Shown: piece after piece, positions 15,600 to 21,256 of the stretch
Layout of the letters: every line of letters begins with the position of its first letter
Numbering within the stretch: position 1 is the first letter of the stretch
DNA from: JAAYDF01 sp964511155
GTDB taxonomy: Bacteria; Planctomycetota; Phycisphaerae; UBA1845; PWPN01
Assembly: GCA_964511155.1 (NCBI GenBank)
Contig: CAZEEJ010000088.1
Coordinates: 1 to 21,256 of the forward strand
DNA: 21,256 nt
Direction of reading: 5' to 3'
The notes under the pieces: model-generated
Database searches by the model: none
Told to the model about the DNA's origin: nothing
Seen by the model: only the letters and a program-made list of their open reading frames with translations
Translations under genes and position numbers: made by a program

Positions 15600-16160
15600 C
15601 TACAATCGCTGAAACACGGATATGACATCACTCTGAACGTCTGCGTCGCCATCGCTTGGGGTGTTACCAGTTATCCGCACAGTCAACGTCGCAACGATCT
15701 GGTTGCCTGCGAAACTGCCTTGAATGAGTACGAGGGCCTGACCGCCATGGCTTTGGCTCCCGTTCTCGTGATAGGTCAGTGTACCAATGCCGCCCGCAAT
15801 GAAGCTCCCATCCGCGTTCACGCCGCCATAGAATTCCCACGTTTCGGCTTGGAATGTTGCAGTAATCGTTAGCCGTCCATTTTGCTGAACAAACGCCCAG
15901 GATTCCTCCGGATCTATGGTGGCCGGATCACAATCTCCGCCTTGCATGGTGTGTCCCTCACAGATGACGCATGATGTTCGCACGGCCGTTATGCGGCGGT
16001 ACACCCCACTGAACGTGTTTCCTGTTGCATCACCTGCTCCGATATTGATCACATCGCTGATGGTCAGGCAATCAGGCACGGGTTGGTACATGCCGCCACA
16101 CTGCATACCGCTACACAGAAGCACGCTTAAGAGGATTACGCTGCAAGCCAGTTTCATCAT
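15600..16160 (-). CDS. Small exported (possibly lipid-anchored) protein, unknown function
   Basis: The 186-residue product begins MMKLACSVILLSVLLCSG, a signal sequence, with cysteines at 16 and 21 that could be lipidated, though neither has a canonical lipobox. The mature part has Cys31, Cys64, Cys67 and Cys77, which may form disulfides (SCVICEGH, GGDC). Residues about 95-175 alternate polar and hydrophobic positions with Gly turns (GRLTITATFQAETWEFYGG, GGIGTLTYHENG), like a small beta-barrel or sandwich. I do not recognise the family. The upstream open frame would bury the signal peptide; the chosen ATG has AAGGA about ten bases before it. Repeats flank it on both sides and no operon partner is present. 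By eye it is less GC-rich than the enzymes around it. Confidence 0.7.
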   Translation of the reverse strand: MMKLACSVILLSVLLCSGMQCGGMYQPVPDCLTISDVINIGAGDATGNTFSGVYRRITAVRTSCVICEGHTMQGGDCDPATIDPEESWAFVQQNGRLTITATFQAETWEFYGGVNADGSFIAGGIGTLTYHENGSQSHGGQALVLIQGSFAGNQIVATLTVRITGNTPSDGDADVQSDVISVFQRL

Positions 16161-16343
16161 ACGAGCCCATCCTTCCGCTATGAGAACCAGTTGGCCACTA
16201 TCAACTCGCCTTGGACCAAAAGAAGGGATCAGAGTCCATGCATTTAACTTCTGCGTCTTCATCGGCCGAGTCGTCGAGGCGTGGACGCCGCTTGTTTCTG
16301 CCCAACGCCAGCGTTGTGCTCTCGGCTCATGTGTGCGTCAGCG

Positions 16344-16349
16344 ATTGTA
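16344..16349 (-). promoter_or_regulatory. Weak candidate -10 box for the exported protein
   Basis: The minus strand reads CGGTACAATCGC, with TACAAT at 16344-16349, about 185 bases before the start codon. The -35 region is poor (TTCCCT). It is listed because the CGG-TACAAT setting recurs before other genes in this window. Confidence 0.15.
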
Positions 16350-16513
16350 CCGTGTCGCCCGCGGGGAGGGAAGGGCCTACCGGGCAGCCACAGCTCGCCG
16401 GGAGTGCCCCGGGGACGCAGCTCGTATTCCGGGCGACCCTCCTCGGCTCGGAGTGGCGGGTCAGGGCGGGGGAGGCGGAGGAGACCACGGGGGCGTGTTC
16501 CCGGTTGAACGAA

Positions 16514-16550
16514 AGAGGTTGAACCGCAGAGGGCGGAGAGGGCCGCGGAG
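16514..16550. repeat. Dispersed AGAGGTTGAACCGCAGAGGG repeat, copy 1
   Basis: AGAGGTTGAACCGCAGAGGG followed by a purine-rich GCGGAG tail recurs in the same orientation at 19857-19894. The rest of 16161-16673 shows no gene that I can support. Confidence 0.6.
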
Positions 16551-16673
16551 GAGGGGCGAGGGTCCGGGGCTGCCGAGGTGTGGGGTTGACGATGCCCGAG
16601 GGCTTGGTTCGTGAATGGTTCCGGGGAGTGTTCGCGGCCGCGGTCGAGGTGTCGGGCTTGGGGCTTGGTTTTT

Positions 16674-16899
16674 AACGCCAACGGCGTTCAATAACGCAGC
16701 CCAGGATCGCGCAGCGCACCCTGGGTGATGAGACCCACCACGATACGGCAATCCCTGAAAGTGTTTTATCGCCCCGGCCGTCCTGGCACCCCGCCGAAGA
16801 GGCATGCAACCCTTGCAGGGTTGAGATACGGTGGTGGGCGTCGTTGCCCCGAGGTGCGCTGCGCGACCCCGGGCTGTGATCTGGAACCGCGTTGCGGTT
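16674..16899. repeat. Paired-hairpin inverted element, copy B
   Basis: The plan is the same as at 218-443. The outer mini-hairpins are AACGCC-AAC-GGCGTT (16674-16688) and, at the right end, AACCGC-GTT-GCGGTT (16885-16899); read outward both have loop AAC but different stems. Inside come AGCCCAGG with CCTGGG on the left and AGCCCGGG (reverse complement) on the right, sharing TCGCGCAGCGCAC and CCCACCAC. The inner mini-hairpins are a degenerate ATCCCTGAAAGTGTT (16751-16765) and AACCCT-TGC-AGGGTT (16808-16822). Arms of about 90 bases flank a centre of about 40 bases. Confidence 0.8.
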
Positions 16900-16934
16900 C
16901 GGGGCATCGACGCCTACTTCCTCGCGAGAAGCGC

Positions 16935-17060
16935 CGGACTTCGTCCCGGCTTTGTCCGCAAGGAACGCCGGGTCTGCGTGCCCACCCTTCTCCCGCAAAG
17001 CGCCGGGATAAACCCGGCGGCTCGCCAAGGACAGAGCCGGCGGCTCGCCTTTTCTATTAC
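16935..17060. repeat. GCCGG-rich hairpin cluster
   Basis: CGCCGGG, loop ATAAA, CCCGGCG (17001-17019) is a perfect stem, and GCCGG words and GGCGGCTCGCC recur around it. A related GGATAAACCCCGCC with CCGGGGCGG lies at 20948-20978. It is at the 3' end of the heparinase-like gene but has no T-tract typical of a terminator. Confidence 0.4.
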
Positions 17061-17079
17061 GGGCTCCACGCCAGTTCTG

Positions 17080-19050
17080 TTACGGCCCCCAGGCCAGCGG
17101 CGGGGCGGTGTTGATGTGCTCGGGCGGCGTGGGGGGGCGACTGCCGGGGCTCAGGATGACGGCCAGATCCAGCTCGCCGGAGTCGGGGGCCAGCGCGTGG
17201 AACGCGGCCATCACCGTGCCCGGATTGGGCGAATCCCATTCGTTCCTGGGCTTGGCCGTGTCGATCAGTGTCCAGGTCGGCTCGGCCGGCAGGAGGATGC
17301 GCAGGGTGAGCGAGGCGTCGCCTTGCCGCAGGACCAGGGAGCGGTCGCCGGCTTCGGAGGGCTTGCCGGGAGTGACCATGCCCCAGCGCACGGAACTGCC
17401 GGGCGTCAGACCGGTCAGCCGGTCGCGCACCAGCACCTCGCCGCTGGGCAGCAGGGCCACGCCGCGGTGCACGGCCTCGGCCTGGCCAGCGTAGACCGGG
17501 CTCAGATCGACGACCGTATGGGGAAAAGCGGGCTTATCGGAGAAGCGCACCAACTCCGTGTTCCCGGCGGCCATCTGCAACGCATCATCGATCACCAGGG
17601 TGTTATGGCTGTGGTTATTCTGCCGAAAGACGCGCCAGCGGTCCGAGTCCTGGGCGTTGCTCCAGAATTGCATGCCGCGCGATTCGATCCGGTGGTAGCC
17701 CTCGGCACCGAGATCGACCGCCCAGCGCACGCCGTCGGCATCGAGTACGAACGAGCCGGCGTCCATCTGCCCGTGCGGCCCGGCGGGTGAGCCGGCCTTG
17801 ACGCCCACAAAGACGGCGGCGGGATCATCCCAACTGGTGCGATGCAGGGCGATCGGCACCTTGCCTTCGCTGGTCCAGTGCAGAGGCATCCGCGGCGGGG
17901 CGGCGGTTGCCGACGGCTGCATCCACAGCAGCAGGAGAGGCCAAAAGCGGTTGGCGGCCGAGTCGGCATTCGGGCGTGCCGCCAGCGCCCGCTCCATCGG
18001 CCGCCGGTCGCCGAGCAGCCAGTCGGGGCGGTGGTAGCGGGCGGCGAACCAATGCACGGCCTCCTCGCAGCCGCGGCCGGAGCCGCCGTCGGCGTAGTTG
18101 AAGTACAACCCGGACGGGCCCGTGGCCAACGCCGGATACTGGCCCGTCTGATCGAACCCGGGGGCGCGGTCGAGCCCGAAGCTGCTGCCCAGGGCGGATT
18201 CCAGCATGGCGATCAGCAGCACGTTGTACGTGGTGCCGTAGGACCAGTAGCCCGGGCCCTCGGGGTAGCTGCCCTTCGGAGCGTACATGGCCATCGAGAC
18301 GGTGACGTTCTCGAGGGCCCGCGCGACGGTGCGAACGGCGGCGTCGCCATCGTCTTCCGCCACGGCCAGGGCCCCGGCGACCATACCGGCATGGCAGACC
18401 TGGCCCCAGTTGTTGCCCGCCCGCGTCCAGCGGTGATGTGCGGTATCGAGAGGTACGCGAACACCCTTTTCGAGAATCGCCTGCCGCACGGCCGTGCGCG
18501 TCGGACCATCCAGTTGTGCATACAGCCAGTCGTAACCGATCGCCATCGCGAAGGTCATCTCGGCCACGTCCAGGAAATGGCTGGGGTTCCAATCGGAAAA
18601 CGCGGCGATCGCCAACATCTCCTGTGCGGCCCGATCGGCGTAGGCCTGACGCCCGGTCAGATGATGGGCCATCGCCAGGGTGATCAGCCGCCGCACGGCC
18701 CGTCGCGATTGCCCCAGCAGCCGGCGACCCTCCTGGATCCGTTCGATCGGCTTGGCGGGCAGCATCGCGTCCGCATCCTGCAACACCGTGCGAGCCACCT
18801 CGCGCATGGCCGGGCTGCTCTCCGCCCGCTCACGCAGCTTCGGGATATCCGCCGGCCTCATCAGCAGACGCGGCCGCGGCAGTTCCGCTCCGGTGATCCG
18901 TTCGCGCAGGGCCGCTTCACTGACCTTCGGGGGGTACCCCGCCTCATCCGCCGCCTCGGCGAGCCGGGCGCCGGCAAACGAGACGACGAACAGGTTCGCT
19001 GCCAGGATCAGGCCGACAGCATGACCGGAACGATTTCGGATCTGTGACAT
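17080..19050 (-). CDS. Secreted heparinase II/III-like polysaccharide lyase
   Basis: The 656-residue product has a signal peptide (VGLILAANLFVVSFAGARLAEA, residues 12-33). An alpha-helical toroid domain covers about 60-370 and includes RAGNNWGQVCHAGM (210-223) and SYPEGPGYWSYGTTY (261-275), which carry the Asn, His, Glu and Tyr positions typical of these lyases. The C-terminal beta-sandwich begins near 395 and contains the PHGQMDAGSFVLDADG metal/His motif (H426) and NNHSHNTLVIDD (478-489). Substrates are acidic polysaccharides such as heparin, chondroitin or alginate-like glycans; which one cannot be read. ATG 19050 has GGAG seven bases upstream. The leader region holds nested palindromes (19092-19133). 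The two secreted-enzyme genes at 20178 and 21032 support a glycan-degrading role. Confidence 0.9.
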   Translation of the reverse strand: MSQIRNRSGHAVGLILAANLFVVSFAGARLAEAADEAGYPPKVSEAALRERITGAELPRPRLLMRPADIPKLRERAESSPAMREVARTVLQDADAMLPAKPIERIQEGRRLLGQSRRAVRRLITLAMAHHLTGRQAYADRAAQEMLAIAAFSDWNPSHFLDVAEMTFAMAIGYDWLYAQLDGPTRTAVRQAILEKGVRVPLDTAHHRWTRAGNNWGQVCHAGMVAGALAVAEDDGDAAVRTVARALENVTVSMAMYAPKGSYPEGPGYWSYGTTYNVLLIAMLESALGSSFGLDRAPGFDQTGQYPALATGPSGLYFNYADGGSGRGCEEAVHWFAARYHRPDWLLGDRRPMERALAARPNADSAANRFWPLLLLWMQPSATAAPPRMPLHWTSEGKVPIALHRTSWDDPAAVFVGVKAGSPAGPHGQMDAGSFVLDADGVRWAVDLGAEGYHRIESRGMQFWSNAQDSDRWRVFRQNNHSHNTLVIDDALQMAAGNTELVRFSDKPAFPHTVVDLSPVYAGQAEAVHRGVALLPSGEVLVRDRLTGLTPGSSVRWGMVTPGKPSEAGDRSLVLRQGDASLTLRILLPAEPTWTLIDTAKPRNEWDSPNPGTVMAAFHALAPDSGELDLAVILSPGSRPPTPPEHINTAPPLAWGP

Positions 19051-19091
19051 CGGGAGTCTCCATTCGCGGGCTGTGACCGCCATGGGAGCGG

Positions 19092-19133
19092 GTGAGAAGC
19101 CATCGGAAGAGGGACAGTCCCTGGGCTTCTCAC
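19092..19133 (-). promoter_or_regulatory. Nested palindrome in the heparinase-like gene leader
   Basis: A perfect ten-base stem, GTGAGAAGCC (19092-19101) with GGCTTCTCAC (19124-19133), encloses a second perfect palindrome AGGGACAGTCCCT (19110-19122). It ends about 42 bases before the start codon. A second stem, GGCCGA / TCGGCC (19167-19184), is a little farther upstream. It could be a leader RNA structure or a dyad operator; no T-tract is present. Confidence 0.45.
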
Positions 19134-19343
19134 ACACGCTCTCAGGCTGGATGAAAACCATCCCCCGGCCGAACAGGCTCGGCCCGACGAGTTGCCCACC
19201 AAGTTAATCCGGACCGACCGGGGCGTCCAGCTTTTTGTTCATCATCTTCCGATCCGGCGGGGTATGGAACAAAAGAGTGCAAAGAAAGCACAGAGGATGG
19301 ACTGGTGGGGGACTTCTATTCCATCTTATCTGCGTCCATCGGT

Positions 19344-19383
19344 GTGATCTGTGGGCGGACAAGAGAGTGAGCCCACAGATCAC
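19344..19383. repeat. Perfect 13-base inverted repeat
   Basis: GTGATCTGTGGGC (19344-19356) and GCCCACAGATCAC (19371-19383) pair perfectly around a 14-base purine-rich loop. Nearby TCTGCGTCCATC (19329-19340) recurs inverted as GATGGACGCAGA near 19727-19738. The surrounding 19205-19420 holds no gene that I can support. Confidence 0.6.
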
Positions 19384-19426
19384 CCAGCGCAGGCGTTGCC
19401 CGCAACCCAAAGAGTCGTGAACCGCC

Positions 19427-19531
19427 GATCCGGCTCCGCCTCGCTACGCCGTGACGAGTGAACGCGGATCCGGCTCCGCTTGGCTTCGCCGTGACGAGTG
19501 AACGCCGATAAGAGGGCGGCCGATCCGGCTT
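19427..19531. repeat. 40-base tandem repeat, two copies plus a fragment
   Basis: Unit 1 (19427-19466) and unit 2 (19467-19506) both start GATCCGGCTCCGC and contain CGCCGTGACGAGTGAACGC, with four differences. A third unit breaks off after GATCCGGCT (19522-19530), following a 15-base insertion. Confidence 0.7.
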
Positions 19532-19547
19532 CCAGGCTACTTCCTAC

Positions 19548-19614
19548 CTTCGTGCTCTTCGTGTACTTCGTGGTTCAATTCGTGCGCACCACGAAGAGCA
19601 CGAAGAACACGAAG
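19548..19614. repeat. Inverted repeat made of 9-base CACGAAGAR units
   Basis: The left arm (19548-19574) and right arm (19588-19614) are inverted with 24 of 27 positions matching around a 13-base loop. Each arm is itself a tandem array of a nine-base unit (CACGAAGAG, CACGAAGAA and so on), and the right array continues to about 19625. No gene is visible between 19615 and 19856. Confidence 0.65.
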
Positions 19615-19856
19615 AATACGAAGAGGTCGCATGACTCATTGCCAGACAAGCAGGTAGAATAGGCCTACTCTCGGCCTCATGAAATAGTCCTCTCCGCTGA
19701 AGAAGGAATAAACGGTTAGCAGTGCAGATGGACGCAGATGAGAGATTCCCGGCCTTGGGGGTTTTCATGGACTTCTTGTTGTTTCTTGGATAGAGCACAA
19801 GATGGATACTCGTGGAACGCCGATGCGATCCCTGATGATCTCGGCGGCTGGAGACA

Positions 19857-19894
19857 AGAGGTTGAACCGCAGAGGGCGCGGAGGGTCGCGGAGA
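19857..19894. repeat. Dispersed AGAGGTTGAACCGCAGAGGG repeat, copy 2
   Basis: Same sequence and orientation as at 16514-16550, followed by GCGGAGGGTCGCGGAG. It lies in the gap upstream of the secreted beta-sandwich gene. Confidence 0.6.
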
Positions 19895-19995
19895 ATCGAG
19901 AACAAACAGGAACGCAGGCGCGGGGAAGATTCGACAGGGGGATTTGGCCACCTCCGAGTCACGGGCTTGATTCAGGGGGCGAGCTCAGTCTATTC

Positions 19996-20121
19996 TGGCG
20001 GTCTGCACCGGCGAGACGCCGGTGGCACACTGGCGGTCTGCACCGGCGAGACGCCGGTGGCACACCGGTTCCGGCGAGATGCCGGCGACACACCGGTTCC
20101 GGCGAGATGCCGGTGACACAC
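19996..20121. repeat. Tandem array of CACCGGCG/CGCCGGTG hairpins
   Basis: Two identical 35-base units (19996-20030, 20031-20065) are followed by two 28-base variants (20066-20093, 20094-20121) that differ by one base. Each 35-base unit contains a perfect stem, CACCGGCG, loop AGA, CGCCGGTG, and ends in GCACAC; the variants keep CCGGCGAGATGCCGG. The array ends 56 bases before the next start codon. Confidence 0.8.
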
Positions 20122-20177
20122 CGGTTGCCTGCACCGGTTGCGGCACGAGGCCGCCAACAACAATGAGGAGGATGGTG

Positions 20178-20936
20178 ATGAGCGGTCGGAGCATGTGCGG
20201 CCTTGCGGCGGCGGGGGTGGTATGCGGCTGGCTGGTGATGGCGGTGGGTGGTGAGGATGCGGCGACGGGCCAGGCCGCGGAGCCGCCGCGGGAGTTCAAG
20301 GGGCTGCCGCTGGTTTTCGTCGAGGACTTCGAGCAGACCCGCTCGCTGCTTCGCTGGGAGCCGACCGACGACCAGGCTTGGCGGCTGGCGATGGACGGCG
20401 AGCGGGCCGTCTACGCCCAGTACAAGATGAGCGACTACCAACCCCCGGTACGTTCGCCGCTCAACGTCTCGCTGCTCAAGGACGTGTACGTGTCGGACTT
20501 CGTGCTGGATGCGTGGGTGCGGTCGACGCGTGACAGTGGTGCCCACCGGGACATGTGTCTGTTCTTCGGCCACCAGAGCGCCCAGCGGTTTTATTACGTG
20601 CACTTCGGGGCCAAGGCCGACCCGGTCTCGCACATGATCCACCGGGTGGACGCCAAGCCGCGCGAGCCGATCGCCACGAAGCCATCGGCCGGCTGTGCCT
20701 GGACGGGCGATCGCTACCACCACCTGCGGGTGATCCGCGACGTGGCCAAAGGGACGATCACGGCCTACTTCGATGACATGGAGACGCCCGCGCTGGCCGC
20801 GGAGGACAAGACGTTTGCCTGGGGCCGTATCGGGCTGGGCTCGTTCGACGACACGGGCCAGTTCGACCGCGTGATCCTCTGGGGGCGCAAGATCGACCCG
20901 CCGACCACTCGCCCGGCGGGACCGTCCGGTTCGTAG
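20178..20936 (+). CDS. Secreted beta-sandwich-like protein, unknown function
   Basis: The 252-residue product has a signal peptide (CGLAAAGVVCGWLVMAVGG, residues 7-25). The rest looks like a single concanavalin-like (LamG/DUF1080-type) sandwich: FVEDFEQTRSLLRWEP near 47-62, VSDFVLDAWVRST (105-117), FFGHQSAQRFYYVHFG (129-144), HHLRVIRDVAKGTITAYFDD (171-190), and a closing GRIGLGSFDDTGQFDRVILWG. It may bind or help degrade glycans; no catalytic residues can be assigned. ATG 20178 is chosen because GAGGAGG ends six bases before it; the open frame upstream runs through the hairpin array and is not a real N-terminus. A glycoside-hydrolase gene follows in the same direction. Confidence 0.8.
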   Translation: MSGRSMCGLAAAGVVCGWLVMAVGGEDAATGQAAEPPREFKGLPLVFVEDFEQTRSLLRWEPTDDQAWRLAMDGERAVYAQYKMSDYQPPVRSPLNVSLLKDVYVSDFVLDAWVRSTRDSGAHRDMCLFFGHQSAQRFYYVHFGAKADPVSHMIHRVDAKPREPIATKPSAGCAWTGDRYHHLRVIRDVAKGTITAYFDDMETPALAAEDKTFAWGRIGLGSFDDTGQFDRVILWGRKIDPPTTRPAGPSGS

Positions 20937-20966
20937 GTTCAGGACCGGATAAACCCCGCCGCTCGC

Positions 20967-20996
20967 TTGCCGGGGCGGTGTGGCCGCGGTTACAGT
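20967..20996 (+). promoter_or_regulatory. Candidate promoter of the glycoside-hydrolase gene
   Basis: TTGCCG (20967-20972), an 18-base spacer and TACAGT (20991-20996, four of six matches) lie in the setting CGGTTACAGTGG, giving a leader of about 29 bases before ATG 21032. Confidence 0.3.
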
Positions 20997-21031
20997 GGGC
21001 GTCCTCGTTGGCTCTTATGTGTGAGGTCACC

Positions 21032-21256
21032 ATGAATCGATTGAATTGGAGTATCGCAATGGGCGTTTTGGCCGTGTCGGCCGTCAACGTGGTCCTGGCT
21101 GCCGAGCCTGCCGGGCGATGGTCGGTGGAGAAGGCCCGGGAGTGGCATCAGGCCAGGGGCTGGCTGGTGGGTTGCAACTATATCCCGGCCACGGCGATCA
21201 ACCAGCTCGAGATGTGGCAGGCGGACACGTTCGATATCGAGACCATCGACCGCGAG
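21032..21256 (+). CDS. Secreted glycoside hydrolase, cellulase/xylanase-like, 5' part only
   Basis: The frame is open from ATG 21032 to the window end (75 codons, no stop). Residues 6-23 are a signal peptide (WSIAMGVLAVSAVNVVLA). The mature start reads RWSVEKAREWHQARGWLVG then CNYIPATAINQLEMWQADTF, matching my memory of the N-terminal strand of planctomycete TIM-barrel enzymes annotated as beta-xylanases or family 5-like hydrolases; it ends in DIETIDRE, where the first barrel helix begins. The catalytic acids lie beyond the window, so substrate and family cannot be fixed. Confidence 0.75.
   Translation, partial: MNRLNWSIAMGVLAVSAVNVVLAAEPAGRWSVEKAREWHQARGWLVGCNYIPATAINQLEMWQADTFDIETIDRE

Noticed and set aside
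16263..16673. Small genes in several open frames
   Set aside because: The frames lack ribosome sites, have repeat-derived Arg/Gly/Pro-rich composition and overlap each other on both strands.
17842..19047. Long plus-strand open frame opposite the heparinase-like gene
   Set aside because: Shadow frame with Arg/Gly/Gln-rich composition; the opposite strand has lyase motifs and a signal peptide.
19344..19383. Intrinsic terminator
   Set aside because: The stem is strong, but neither strand has a T-tract after it and no gene ends nearby.
19996..20121. CRISPR array
   Set aside because: The units are directly adjacent without unique spacers, the copies include length variants, and no cas gene is near.
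20022..20177. In-frame N-terminal extension of the secreted sandwich protein
   Set aside because: It translates the hairpin repeat array; the signal peptide and the GAGGAGG site support the start at 20178.

Overview
The window looks like chromosomal DNA from a GC-rich member of the Planctomycetota, perhaps a Phycisphaerae-like lineage. This rests on the MurD subtype (G-x-G-H-F-G-G-G), the secreted heparinase-like and glycoside-hydrolase genes, a Uma2 nuclease and a DUF362 protein, and on long intergenic stretches filled with dispersed paired-hairpin repeats of a kind I associate with the PVC superphylum. I see no tRNA, rRNA, CRISPR array or transposase gene.

Layout. 1-890 holds no gene: it contains three diverged copies of a direct repeat and one complete paired-hairpin element. 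891-5513 (+) is a single 1540-residue protein with a Cap4/Mrr-like nuclease domain, a STAND/NACHT-type NTPase and a long HEAT-like array. It has the plan of a one-gene anti-phage sensor/effector, is visibly less GC-rich than its neighbours and is the best candidate here for an undescribed system. 5514-5735 is the junction of convergent genes. 5736-12262 (-) is a housekeeping and envelope block, in transcription order: CtpA-type S41 protease, a secreted TPR/coiled-coil protein preceded by a tiny coupled leader ORF, a membrane CapD/WbpM-like nucleotide-sugar dehydratase, and MurD.

12263-12485 is a divergent promoter region. 12486-14822 (+) encodes a single-domain response regulator, a Uma2-family nuclease-fold protein and a DUF362 protein. 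14823-15599 is repeat DNA, followed by a small secreted or lipoprotein gene of unknown function (15600-16160, -). 16161-17079 is repeat DNA with a second complete paired-hairpin element. 17080-19050 (-) is a heparinase II/III-like secreted lyase with nested palindromes in its leader. 19051-20177 is again repeat-rich. 20178-20936 (+) is a secreted beta-sandwich-like protein, and 21032-21256 (+) is the start of a secreted glycoside hydrolase cut by the window end.

How the genes relate. MurD and the nucleotide-sugar dehydratase are compactly arranged (14 nt between stop and chosen start) and link peptidoglycan and surface-glycan precursor synthesis. The S41 protease and TPR protein are probably envelope or periplasmic. 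The heparinase, beta-sandwich protein and glycoside hydrolase suggest polysaccharide degradation. The large NTPase gene has no evident partner gene and sits between repeat DNA and a convergent housekeeping operon. All family assignments come from reading motifs; no database search was possible.
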